In this document: positions 1-7,980 of the stretch, piece after piece | How the letters are laid out: every line of letters starts with the position of its first letter | Position numbering within the stretch: position 1 is the stretch's first letter | From: Chitinivibrionales bacterium | GTDB taxonomy: Bacteria; Fibrobacterota; Chitinivibrionia; Chitinivibrionales; WJKA01 | NCBI GenBank assembly: GCA_014728295.1 | Contig: WJLW01000088.1 | Span: 1-32,507, forward strand | Reading direction: 5' to 3' | Length of the DNA stretch: 32,507 nucleotides | The notes under the pieces: model-generated | The model's database searches: none | What the model was told of the DNA's origin: nothing | The model's input: only the letters and a program-made list of their open reading frames with translations | Translations under genes and position numbers: made by a program

Positions 1-804
1 GATTATCGACACTACCTTGCAGATGTCTTTGAGGAACTCAAGGAGCAAAATTCTAAATTTTCTTATCGCGCCTTTGCCAAAATGGCGGGCTCCAGTTCGC
101 CAAATTATCTGCAGTTGATCCGCGATAGAAAACTCAACATCAGTCCTGCGGCTGTTTCCCACATATCCAATGCACTGCATCTTAAAAAAAAGGAAGCTGC
201 CTATTTTAATACCATTGTCGCGTTTGATCACGCAAAAAAGCACGAAGATAAGGATGCTCATTTCCGCGAGATTTTAACCAGCCGTGAATACCGCAATATC
301 AAAACATTGACCCGGGAACAATATCACTATTTCACGCACTGGTATATTCCGGTGGTACGGGAACTGGTGACCCACCCGGCATTCGATGGAACACCACGAT
401 GGATCGCTGAACGAATCATTCCCGCGATATCTGAAAGTAAAGCGAGCAAAGCCGTCTCCCTGCTAAAGAAGCTCAAGCTTATCGAGCACGTCGGAAATCA
501 CTACGAACAAACGGATGTGGTTGTCAGTACGCCCGCCGAAGTACTTTCTGTTGCGGTTGCCCGGTATCACAAATCATTAATCACTCTGGGCAAGGAAGCT
601 ATCGAACGATTCGGCCCCCATGACCGGGATATTCGTGGAGCGACCCTCGGCATAACCCCGCACGGCTACGCGGCCATCAAAAAACGACTTGAAAGCTTTT
701 GGAAGGAGCTACTGTCCTTTGCCGAAACGCAGAAAGATCCGCAGCAAGTCTACCAGGTCAACATCCAGTTTTTCCCTTTAAGTGAACAGGAAAAAAAGCA
801 ATGA
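1..804 (+). CDS. TIGR02147 family protein, 5'-truncated by window edge
   Basis: The frame is open from base 1, so the gene starts outside the window; the first in-frame ATG (base 82) is internal. The visible N-terminus contains DYRHYLADVFEELK followed by S-R-FAK and SSPNYL, which matches the opening of the TIGR02147 family. That family is a large paralogous group known mainly from Fibrobacter and relatives, with a helix-turn-helix-like N-terminus and an alpha-helical C-terminal half (DUF4423). Function is unproven; a regulatory role is usually assumed. The last four bases (ATGA) overlap the start of the lipoprotein-like gene, so the two are probably translationally coupled. The family assignment is from recognition of the pattern, without a profile search. 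Confidence 0.85.
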   Translation, partial: DYRHYLADVFEELKEQNSKFSYRAFAKMAGSSSPNYLQLIRDRKLNISPAAVSHISNALHLKKKEAAYFNTIVAFDHAKKHEDKDAHFREILTSREYRNIKTLTREQYHYFTHWYIPVVRELVTHPAFDGTPRWIAERIIPAISESKASKAVSLLKKLKLIEHVGNHYEQTDVVVSTPAEVLSVAVARYHKSLITLGKEAIERFGPHDRDIRGATLGITPHGYAAIKKRLESFWKELLSFAETQKDPQQVYQVNIQFFPLSEQEKKQ

Positions 805-1706
805 TCAGGCGACTTTGCATGACCGTCATGATCTGCATGGGTGCTGCTTTGCTGCTGAAGTGCTCCAATGACGCCGATCCCGTTGCCGGTGGAACAGGCG
901 CGGGCAATCCATCATCCACAACTACCCTGGCAATTATTGCCGATACCGGCTTTGTATCATCGGGCTACACGCTTGCCAAATCGGGCATGCGTCTTTCCAG
1001 GTTGCTGCCGATTACCGACGATGATTCCCTGCAGTATGTGCTAGATACCACCTTAATAAAAGTCAATACCATAATTTTCATTCTCGAATCGCCTTCGCAC
1101 TGTTCAGACCTGCTTGCAAGCTTTCACGGCCCGTTCAACCTCGAATGTGACAAGGAAGGCATTGCGCTGAGCGGCACGTTCATATTTGACGCCGTTAATG
1201 GAACCGTCTCCCCCTCACTCGACTCTTTGCGCATCCCGGCAGGACGCTATAAAGGCATCAAGCTGATGATTGACAAAGCGCCGTCAAAATCGTCACATAT
1301 CGATACCTGCGCGACCGTTGATTTCAGGGGAAACTTTTTCTATCAACATCAACAGCGTCGCTTCAGGGTTGGCTTAAACATGAATGCGCCGATTAAGTAT
1401 CTGACCTACGACTCGACAATCATCGTCGGCCAAGATGATACCACACACTTCCTGATCGAGATGGATGCATCCCACTGGTTTTCCGGCGTCAGTCTCAAGC
1501 CCTGCCTGGAAAATGGCGATATACCACTCGATGCTGACGGCAACGTGACCATTTCCTGTAAATTTCCTCAAGGCGCATGCCGAAGCTTTGCATCGGTCAT
1601 CAAAGCTAATCTGGTTAAACCGCAAGCGTCTCAATTAACCGTTCACAATGAAGCAAAGAATATGCACATCAAGGTTAAAATCAGTACAACCAGTGCTTTA
1701 TTCTGA
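801..1706 (+). CDS. putative lipoprotein coupled to TIGR02147 gene
   Basis: A 301-residue protein with a basic start (MIRR), a hydrophobic stretch and Cys21, followed by SNDADPVAGGTGAGNP. The Cys context (LLLKC) is a poor lipobox because Lys precedes the Cys, so lipidation is tentative; cleavage elsewhere or plain secretion is possible. The GGTxxGNP stretch after the Cys is of a kind I associate with Fibrobacterota lipoproteins that sit next to TIGR02147 genes. The rest looks beta-rich, and a segment near residues 145-155 (GRYKGIKLMID) resembles the DUF4382-type pattern, weakly. The start overlaps the upstream stop by 4 bases, and AGGA lies about 9 bases upstream. The substrate or role is unknown. 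Confidence 0.7.
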   Translation: MIRRLCMTVMICMGAALLLKCSNDADPVAGGTGAGNPSSTTTLAIIADTGFVSSGYTLAKSGMRLSRLLPITDDDSLQYVLDTTLIKVNTIIFILESPSHCSDLLASFHGPFNLECDKEGIALSGTFIFDAVNGTVSPSLDSLRIPAGRYKGIKLMIDKAPSKSSHIDTCATVDFRGNFFYQHQQRRFRVGLNMNAPIKYLTYDSTIIVGQDDTTHFLIEMDASHWFSGVSLKPCLENGDIPLDADGNVTISCKFPQGACRSFASVIKANLVKPQASQLTVHNEAKNMHIKVKISTTSALF

Positions 1707-1960
1707 TCGGCTGTACTCCCTACTTCCACAAATTTTTCTATTTATTGAAATTTATTATTCAGCAATAGCATCATACGTCTTTGCTTTCGAATAGGAGCGG
1801 CAACGCCGGCATAGCTATTGCGGACAGTCTGGCGCCGACTGGATTTGTTGCCTGCGACGATCACAGCCCGACAAGCGCTGCATTCACCTTACGGGGACAT
1901 CCTAAAAGCCAGGCAGGTGTATCCCGGGCAGGTTGCAGATGCAGCGCACAATACTGCAGC

Positions 1961-1983
1961 AAAAAAATGCGCTATCATTGCGC
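1961..1983 (-). terminator. possible intrinsic terminator of the subtilisin gene
   Basis: Read on the minus strand, a short GCGC / GCGC stem (1983-1980 and 1972-1969, 7-base loop) spans the protease stop codon and runs straight into seven T residues (1967-1961). The stem is only 4 bp, so it would be a weak terminator, but it is well placed for the convergent pair of genes. Confidence 0.35.
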
Positions 1984-3771
1984 CACAAGCAGTTTTTTGA
2001 GCGGCCGCAACCGGCTGCGGTGCTTATTGACAATGTATATACCCCGCGGCAGGCGTGCAGGATTTTTGCCGGCAACACCGATCGTCGTTATGCGTTGACC
2101 GCTCAGATTATACAATTCGGCTTTCCCCGTCGCATCCAGCCCAGGCTGCAGCAAAGGCCCCTGACGGGCGATTGTGGCAGTCACCAGACTCGAATCTAGC
2201 GCCAGCATACCGATTCCGTAAACATTATCCCTGCCGGGCGCCCCCTGATCAATCGCCATCTCGTCAAGCTTGTCTTTGATTTGGCCTGAGGTGAAGGATG
2301 GGAATCGCTGCATAAGCAAAGCAGCAGCTCCGGCAACTACGGGCGAAGCAAAAGATGTGCCGTGTGAGCTCTTCTCACCCTGGGTCACATTCGAAGTGCC
2401 TTCCGGCCCGACGATATCCGGTTTTATTCTGCCGTCATTTGTCGGCCCCTTGCCGCTGAAAACCTGTATACCGGGTGCGTCTTCTTCCCAGCCGCCACGC
2501 CAGACAGCACCAACCGTATACGCCCTTTGTGCATTTGCCGGATCGACAAAACTTGACGCTTGCGTCCCGAATTCGAGTTGTGATTCCAGAGCAAAAATGG
2601 TCATGTCAAGACCCGCGGCGTTGCCGCGCATCCTGACGACGGCAAGGGAATATGATTTGGATGTATCGAGCTTGACTTGTGCGGCTTCAAAAGGAATTTG
2701 GGTGACAAATTGTGAAGCCGTGCTGGCGGCAATGATGTTTTCCGATTCGTCAACAATAAACAAATCAAGATCGACCATTGACGAGCGGGATGCGCCGTAC
2801 TGATCCCAATTCAGGAAGATGGTGATTTCTTCGGGAGGGTCAACCAGGAGCATACGTTCGATCGTACCGTCGAACTCTTGTTCGTCGTCATTATCCGCAT
2901 CTTGCCAGATTCCGCGCCAGTGATGCTCGGCATCGTTGCCTGCAGCTACCGCCCAGAAGACATCGTCATTGGCTGCGGAGTTATTGACAATTGTATTAAA
3001 TGGCCCGGTGTTGTCGTAATAGCTCAGGCCATACCAGGAAAGCGATAAATTTACGATGCCAATAGCATTGTCACGGATATAGTCCGCCGCATTTTCCAGA
3101 TCAACCCGGTCTCCTACCTTCAGACAATAAAGCGAAACACCCGGCGCCATATCAAGCACATGCTCGGCGACTCCAGTCCCGTGACTGCTGCCTTCACGTA
3201 TGCCATTGCCGGTAAAATCTTTGCTGATGGTCGATGCCGGCAGCTCTCCCTGATCGACAACATCCTGCAGATTGGCAAAACCGCCGTCGATCACAGCCAC
3301 CTTGACGCCGGATCCGGTTAAACCGCCTTGCTGCAAATACGCTGCGTTTGTTAAGCCGACACTTTCGGAGAGCACCGAACCAAAACCCTCCTGCTCTCTC
3401 ACCGGCATCGGAGCGCCGGCTTTGCCAATGAACGGCAAATTTGCAAGATGATCGAGTGAATCCAATGCAATACGCACGCGCAGAAAGGATCGCGATAAAG
3501 CTGCGATTTCACCGCCAATCTTGCGGATCGCTGCCGAATCAACCGGCCGGCCGGTGCGTGTGCAGATCGTGACGATTCTGAGCCGGTTTCCGGATACACT
3601 CGATGGCACATTGAGCGTATCACAAAGCAAATGTGCTTGCTGCAATCCCCGATGGTTATACTTCTGCGAAATATGTGCAAGCCGGCCAACCACCTTTGCA
3701 TGAGCGGCACGAACCGACACGGTAAGCAACCCAAGTACGATCATCCACGCTGGAATCATACATTTTCTCAT
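1975..3771 (-). CDS. secreted subtilisin-like (S8) serine protease
   Basis: A 598-residue extracellular endopeptidase. A signal peptide covers roughly residues 1-25. The catalytic Asp is D162 (VAVIDGG), His is H197 (SSHGTG), and Ser is S473 (HGTSFASPVVAGAAA). The oxyanion Asn is N279 (VAAGND). A roughly 100-residue insertion between Asn and Ser (about 305-400, including DLDLFIVDE) looks like the jelly-roll insert seen in KP-43-type subtilases. The last 50 residues (LYNLSGQRIT ... LPRGIYIV) resemble the type A C-terminal sorting domain of type IX secretion, which would target the protein to the cell surface or outside; this is inference. All catalytic residues are intact. It stands alone, convergent with the lipoprotein gene, with a possible terminator at its end. 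Confidence 0.93.
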   Translation of the reverse strand: MRKCMIPAWMIVLGLLTVSVRAAHAKVVGRLAHISQKYNHRGLQQAHLLCDTLNVPSSVSGNRLRIVTICTRTGRPVDSAAIRKIGGEIAALSRSFLRVRIALDSLDHLANLPFIGKAGAPMPVREQEGFGSVLSESVGLTNAAYLQQGGLTGSGVKVAVIDGGFANLQDVVDQGELPASTISKDFTGNGIREGSSHGTGVAEHVLDMAPGVSLYCLKVGDRVDLENAADYIRDNAIGIVNLSLSWYGLSYYDNTGPFNTIVNNSAANDDVFWAVAAGNDAEHHWRGIWQDADNDDEQEFDGTIERMLLVDPPEEITIFLNWDQYGASRSSMVDLDLFIVDESENIIAASTASQFVTQIPFEAAQVKLDTSKSYSLAVVRMRGNAAGLDMTIFALESQLEFGTQASSFVDPANAQRAYTVGAVWRGGWEEDAPGIQVFSGKGPTNDGRIKPDIVGPEGTSNVTQGEKSSHGTSFASPVVAGAAALLMQRFPSFTSGQIKDKLDEMAIDQGAPGRDNVYGIGMLALDSSLVTATIARQGPLLQPGLDATGKAELYNLSGQRITTIGVAGKNPARLPRGIYIVNKHRSRLRPLKKLLVAQ

Positions 3772-4164
3772 TTCTCAGGCGAGATTGTTATCACAAGAAC
3801 AAAACATTGCCGGCTTGATAGTAAGGTACCACATTCCAGCCGCAAAATCTATACCGCGACCTCGATTGCGTAGAAAATATGACACAAATCGTGGAATGCA
3901 GATCCAGCCACGCGCCGCACAGCGACCATTCTGTAGACATTTTCGCCAAAATGCCTCTCTTAAATGTACACAAAAATCTTGAATTGACAACCATACGGCA
4001 ATTTAGGGCTTACATAGCCGCAAAGCGATCAATTTTATTATATTTACACAGACGGTTCAGGCAAAATCAGGGGATACGTTACTGTGATATTCAGATGCAC
4101 AAAACAACGTGCATTCGAGTAATTTCTCAAAATTCTTTCACATTTTAGTCTATAGGCGTTCCTT
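3772..4164. other. 393-base intergenic region between divergent genes
   Basis: Must hold the promoters of the protease (-) and the SGNH-like gene (+). I see no coding sequence of protein-like composition, no strong hairpin and no repeat. TTGACA occurs at 3984-3989, but no convincing -10 box lies at normal spacing. Confidence 0.5.
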
Positions 4165-4887
4165 ATGAAGATTTATCGCTTAGGATCATGCCGGGTTTTT
4201 TACATTCCCAACACGTTTCAAGCCGATCACTCCTTTATCAACGAAGCAATAGGTTACTCCCACACACTCAAAGAGCATGTCCAGCTCATCAAGTTCCTCA
4301 AAGAAGAAATAACGATACCAGAAGAATTATTGAAATACATCTTTACCTTTTATGGAGGTGACCAGCGCCGTGAGGATATCAATCAGGTTTACGCATCCAA
4401 CCGCAAGGCCCTGCGGGAAGCGGAGGTATTTGTTGCAGAAGTCAGCAGCCTGAAAATCCTGCAGTATCAAAATCTCTATTTCCAGATATCACGTTTCGAT
4501 TCGCATCACCTGTGGAACATTCCAAAACCTTCAGATGAATTGCTCGACAACACCCGGCACTACAAACAGGACGAAGCCGAATTCTACCATGATTTTAAAG
4601 AATTTCTCGATCTGGTTGACAATCGTCCCGTCATTTTTACCGGCCACATCAATATCAAGACAAAAGAAGGTACCTACATCGAAAGCCGCCGGATACTCAA
4701 CGGTCTTTTACAGAGATACAGCAACCGGCACGGCATGCACTACTATGACCTGTCGGATGAGATCGAAAGTAATCTTGACAAATACATTGATGACGATCTG
4801 ACGCACCTGCGCGGCCCGGCCTGGGAGCTTGCGGGGACCTACATCGAAGATATTATCGAAAATCAACTGACCGGTTCGGTGCGTTAG
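4165..4887 (+). CDS. SGNH/GSCFA-like putative hydrolase
   Basis: A 240-residue cytoplasmic-looking protein with no signal peptide. It begins with a beta strand and G7-S8-C9-R10, comparable to block I of SGNH hydrolases or the GSC of GSCFA/WcbI-type proteins. GHIN at 160-163 could be the block III/IV Asn loop, and D211-L-T-H214 fits the DxxH of block V. Those three elements in the right order suggest an SGNH-fold esterase or acyl-transfer enzyme with Ser8, Asp211 and His214 as candidate triad. Overall identity to a named family is not evident to me, and the middle (residues 60-150) is unusual. The gene is monocistronic and ends 15 bases before the convergent flavodoxin stop. The function call is an inference. 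Confidence 0.55.
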   Translation: MKIYRLGSCRVFYIPNTFQADHSFINEAIGYSHTLKEHVQLIKFLKEEITIPEELLKYIFTFYGGDQRREDINQVYASNRKALREAEVFVAEVSSLKILQYQNLYFQISRFDSHHLWNIPKPSDELLDNTRHYKQDEAEFYHDFKEFLDLVDNRPVIFTGHINIKTKEGTYIESRRILNGLLQRYSNRHGMHYYDLSDEIESNLDKYIDDDLTHLRGPAWELAGTYIEDIIENQLTGSVR

Positions 4888-4902
4888 ACCCGGTTGAGAC
4901 GG

Positions 4903-5448
4903 TCATAACTTTACTTTTGCAACAAACCCATCCAGCCGTTCGGCGATTTCACCTTTGAAATTCTCATCCGACAGGCGGGTTTTCATCACGTAGTCGGCAT
5001 CGTCCTGTTTGTCTTGCGGTATGACCAGGGCAATGGGAAAGGCCCGGGCGAAAACGAGCTTGTCGCCGAGTTCCTGTTCAAGTGCAGTAAAGATCTTGCC
5101 GTAGCCGAATTTGCCGTCCTTATGCTTGTCACTGCTGCCGCAATTTGTAGCGAAATAAAGCTTGTTTATGCGCTGCCGGTACTTTTTCACAAAGTCCCGC
5201 AAGGGAGCAAGAAATTGACCGGCCGCAACAGGGCCGCACAAAATTACCTTCTCATAATCAGCGAGATTATGCTGCAGCGGCTTGATGCCCGCGCTGATTT
5301 TAAGAAAACTTGACATTAGAATCATCGGAAATGCGGGGAGTCGCGGCCGGATTCGTTCTATGTCGCATTCCAGATCATGGGCGATTCTTTCGGCAACGTA
5401 TTTATTGCTTCCGGTGTTGGAGTAGTATACTACCAGGATCGTGCTCAT
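4903..5448 (-). CDS. flavodoxin family protein
   Basis: A 181-residue flavodoxin-like protein. The N-terminus MSTILVVYYSNTGSNKYVAE carries the FMN phosphate-binding loop (S-N-T-G-S-N). A second motif, CGPVAAGQFLAPLRDFV, matches the loop around the isoalloxazine ring seen in flavodoxin/NADPH-dependent FMN reductase folds. It probably carries or transfers electrons in the cytoplasm. I chose the ATG at 5448 because AAGGT lies 6 bases upstream and the motif starts right there; an upstream ATG at 5541 would add 31 residues with no fold-like content. It follows the DNA methyltransferase gene, 89 bases downstream. Confidence 0.8.
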   Translation of the reverse strand: MSTILVVYYSNTGSNKYVAERIAHDLECDIERIRPRLPAFPMILMSSFLKISAGIKPLQHNLADYEKVILCGPVAAGQFLAPLRDFVKKYRQRINKLYFATNCGSSDKHKDGKFGYGKIFTALEQELGDKLVFARAFPIALVIPQDKQDDADYVMKTRLSDENFKGEIAERLDGFVAKVKL

Positions 5449-5537
5449 GCAGTTACCTTTCGATGTATGCGGCATGGCGCCTTGGTTACCTTCCCGGTTC
5501 CTTTCTGAAGGGAACAACAGGTAGTTGCCGGTCATGC

Positions 5538-6674
5538 TCAAATCTGCAGCGATATCTGTTCATGATCGGCATGTTGTACCCTTTGCTCGCAACTGAAGTC
5601 AATACTTGATGGGAACACACAGGTAAGTGGCGCATATTCAACAATGATATTTGCCGGATCGCCGGATACAATCTTCGCAATATGTTTCATGTCAAGCATT
5701 GTCTCCTGCCTGGTCATAACCGGAAATCCGAAACACTCGTTTTTGTATTTGAGCGGCCCTTTGTTTGCCTGATAATTTTTGCAGAAGGCGATGTGGTCCT
5801 CAAGCCTTTGCGTTATACGGCAATTTGCGCTTTCGCCCAAAGCGTGTAAACCGTCCATAATTATTTCCAAAAAGTTTTTGTCGTATTCAATACCGATTGA
5901 ATTGCGCTCAGATGCTATTGCGGCAAAGGTTGAGGTGCCGGTTCCCAGAAATGGATCAAAAATAGTATCACCCTTTACGGAGTACATATTGATCAGGCGA
6001 TACGGCAGCTCAAACGGATAGGCTGCATTTCTATTTCGCATATTGTCGTGCTTCATCGCCTGCCGAACGCCTTTTAGATCCCAGGAGTCGGAAAACCATT
6101 TGTTTCTTTCTTCCCAGAAAATTGCGCTCCGGTTGCGCCGGCGTTTATCGGCAGGCAGTTTGAATTCCCGTTTGCCGCCTTTGCGAAAGACAAGAAGGTA
6201 CTCATGCTCAAGCGTAATATAAGCTCCCGCCGGAAGCATCCCGGAACCCATAAATTTATTGGGTGCATTCGTTGATTTCTTCCAGAGTGCAATAGGTAGC
6301 GGCTGAAAACCAAGCTCAGTACATTTCGTGGTTATGCGTGAATGATTCGAGTAGAGCTGGAAATGGGCGCCGATTTTTCTGGTTGCATCGCCGATATTGA
6401 TGCAGACAAATCCATGTTCCTTGACAACCCGGGCAAGCTCGATCCATGTTTTGTCAAGCTCCCGGTTCATGAGTTCGAACGCATGCGGCCCGTCACAGTG
6501 GTGCAGCGATTCTCCAATTTCGCAATTTAATGAGGCAAATAATTCATCCCACATTTCAATCATCGGGTATGGCGGGGAGGTTACCACCAGATCAATCGAA
6601 TCATCTTCAATTGTTCCCAGGCGCCGCGAGTCGGCAAACTCAACTCTATGCCTGGTTATGTCGGTTTGTTGCAT
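5538..6674 (-). CDS. DNA methyltransferase, N4-cytosine type
   Basis: A 378-residue S-adenosylmethionine-dependent DNA methyltransferase. Motif IV is TSPPYP (residues 32-37). SPPY is the form typical of N4-cytosine enzymes, whereas D/NPPY is usual for N6-adenine. The AdoMet-binding motif I, DPFLGTGTS, lies at about 240-248, C-terminal to motif IV, as in the beta class (e.g. M.PvuII, BamHI methylase). The region between (LWKKSTNAPNKFMGSG, EHEYLLVFRK) is typical of the same class. The ATG at 6674 has AAGGG 5 bases upstream; the alternative start at 6692 adds six residues. No restriction endonuclease gene is visible beside it, so it may be an orphan or the survivor of a broken restriction-modification locus. 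Confidence 0.88.
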   Translation of the reverse strand: MQQTDITRHRVEFADSRRLGTIEDDSIDLVVTSPPYPMIEMWDELFASLNCEIGESLHHCDGPHAFELMNRELDKTWIELARVVKEHGFVCINIGDATRKIGAHFQLYSNHSRITTKCTELGFQPLPIALWKKSTNAPNKFMGSGMLPAGAYITLEHEYLLVFRKGGKREFKLPADKRRRNRSAIFWEERNKWFSDSWDLKGVRQAMKHDNMRNRNAAYPFELPYRLINMYSVKGDTIFDPFLGTGTSTFAAIASERNSIGIEYDKNFLEIIMDGLHALGESANCRITQRLEDHIAFCKNYQANKGPLKYKNECFGFPVMTRQETMLDMKHIAKIVSGDPANIIVEYAPLTCVFPSSIDFSCEQRVQHADHEQISLQI

Positions 6675-6675
6675 G

Positions 6676-6966
6676 CTATCCCTTGACGGCAAAACGGTAC
6701 TTTGAAAGTAACGACGATTTCATCCTTTGTCCGCTATAGAAAATAATACGTCCGTCAATGAATCCACCCGACATTTCAGGTAAATCAGAAGGTTTCCCCG
6801 GGGGCAAGCAATGAGTCATTGACATGCTTTTGCTCAATATATTCGCCTCCGTTGAAAAACCATAGAGCGCACCGGAAAGGCTGTCGTTCGACAATACTGG
6901 GTTGAGTGTGTCAAACGATACACCATCCCACGCGATAATTCCACCATCAAAACCGACGCATATCTC
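6676..6966 (-). pseudogene. remnant of a propeller-like protein gene
   Basis: On the minus strand, directly upstream of the methyltransferase, an open frame reads ICVGFDGGIIAWDGVSFDTL, later GGFIDGRIIFYSGQ, then a stop at 6676-6678. The VG-x-DG-x-I-x-x-x-DG-x-x-(W/F) pattern resembles blades of bacterial beta-propeller proteins. The frame continues past 6966 into sequence that belongs to the transposase on the other strand, so the 5' part has been replaced. The middle (about 6840-6770) is less protein-like and may be frameshifted. This is a tentative call based on the repeat-like motif only. Confidence 0.3.
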
Positions 6967-7555
6967 CTGGCTGAAAAAGAGGGTAAAGACATTGAAGCGC
7001 CCAACATGCCAACTCGATATCGAAACACTCCTGGCCCAATTCACCAGTCTTTGCGAAAGCATCGAGAAACTTGACAGAGAAATCCAGCGTATTGGTGAAA
7101 GCGACCGCTATAAAAAAGCCAATGATGCTTTGTGCTCATTCCGAGGCATCGACACACTAAGTGCAATGAGCCTTATTTGTGAAATCGGTGATATTCGCCG
7201 CTTTGCCCATCCACGGCAGCTTACCAGCTATGCCGGCCTCGATGTTGCCGAATACAGCTCGGGTGGGAAACAACGCAAAGGGGGTATTACCAAGACCGGC
7301 AACAAACGCATCCGAACAATACAGACCGAATCGTGTCAAACTGCGGGGAAACCGCCCATCCTGAGCAAACGAATCAAGCGGTCCCGTGCGGGACAGCCAC
7401 CGGAAATCATTGACATATCTGATCGGTGCATGAACCGGCTTCACAAGAAAGCGACTCGCATGCTCTACGCAGGGAAACACAAGAACAAGATTACAACCGC
7501 TTGTGCGCGTGAAATGCTTGGTTTTGTCTGGGAAGCGATGCGGATTGGAGCTTGA
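6902..7555 (+). pseudogene. IS110-family transposase, N-terminal catalytic half missing
   Basis: The C-terminal part of an IS110-type transposase is intact. A coiled segment (about 40-70) is followed by the Transposase_20 domain: SFRGIDTLSAMSLICEIG, SYAGLDVAEYSSGGKQRKGG with the conserved Ser region at 118-121, ITKTGNKRIR, and a typical end (MLYAGKHKNKI ... REMLGFVWEAM). The N-terminal RuvC-like DEDD domain is absent. The first ~25 residues from the TTG at 6902 do not look like IS110 and overlap the propeller-like remnant on the other strand, so the true break is near 6967-6990. The protein cannot be an active recombinase. Confidence 0.82.
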
Positions 7556-7900
7556 ATCGAAACGAATAGCGTAGCATATGAAATTGAATGAAAATGCAAA
7601 TAGAACAGAAAAGTCCTTGCAACTCTGGTAAGCTATGATGTGGTGAAGTCCGAGGAATTTCCTTAAGCTCACGTGCTTGATGATAGATTACGGTGAACGC
7701 CACATTCGAACTAACTTACTGCGTTAACCAGCACGCGAATATGAGGGTGAAAGTTCACGGCGAACAAAGAGTTTTCAGGAAAACGTCTGTTTTATTTGAC
7801 AGAGGGGTCATCCATATGAGGCCAGGGATGGCCGGAGAGCATTCCGACTCTGTCTGAACCCGAAGGGTGCCGAGCTGGTCGCGATGCATGAATGGTGCAA
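6967..7900 (+). mobile_element. IS110-family element remnant
   Basis: It contains the truncated transposase gene followed by about 300 bases of noncoding DNA before the next gene. IS110-family elements lack classical terminal repeats, so the ends cannot be set from this window. The left boundary is placed where the opposite-strand propeller-like sequence stops; the right boundary is a guess just past the last hairpins. Confidence 0.6.
7680..7885 (+). ncRNA. candidate structured RNA in the IS110 right flank
   Basis: Four compact inverted repeats lie in 120 bases: GTTC/GAAC (7753-7765), GTTTT/AAAAC (7771-7784), GGCC/GGCC (7820-7833) and ACCC/GGGT (7858-7868). There is no open reading frame of protein-like content. 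In IS110-family elements a noncoding end flanking the transposase encodes the bridge RNA; in the IS1111 group this is the long right end. The position and fold density fit that, but I cannot fold or align it here. Confidence 0.25.
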
Positions 7901-7980
7901 GATTTTTTCAATCACTGGCTGCTCTTCTATAATATTTTACGCCGTCCTGATTATACGTTTCGCCCTTCCCCGCTACAGCA

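Noticed and set aside
1762..1821. GCAATAGC/GCTATTGC inverted repeat between the first two convergent genes
   Set aside because: Only 8 bp with a 44-base loop and no T tract; too weak for a terminator or recombination-site call.
3984..4016. TTGACA with TACATA downstream as a sigma-70-type promoter
   Set aside because: The spacing is about 21 bases, too long, and no better -10 element is present.
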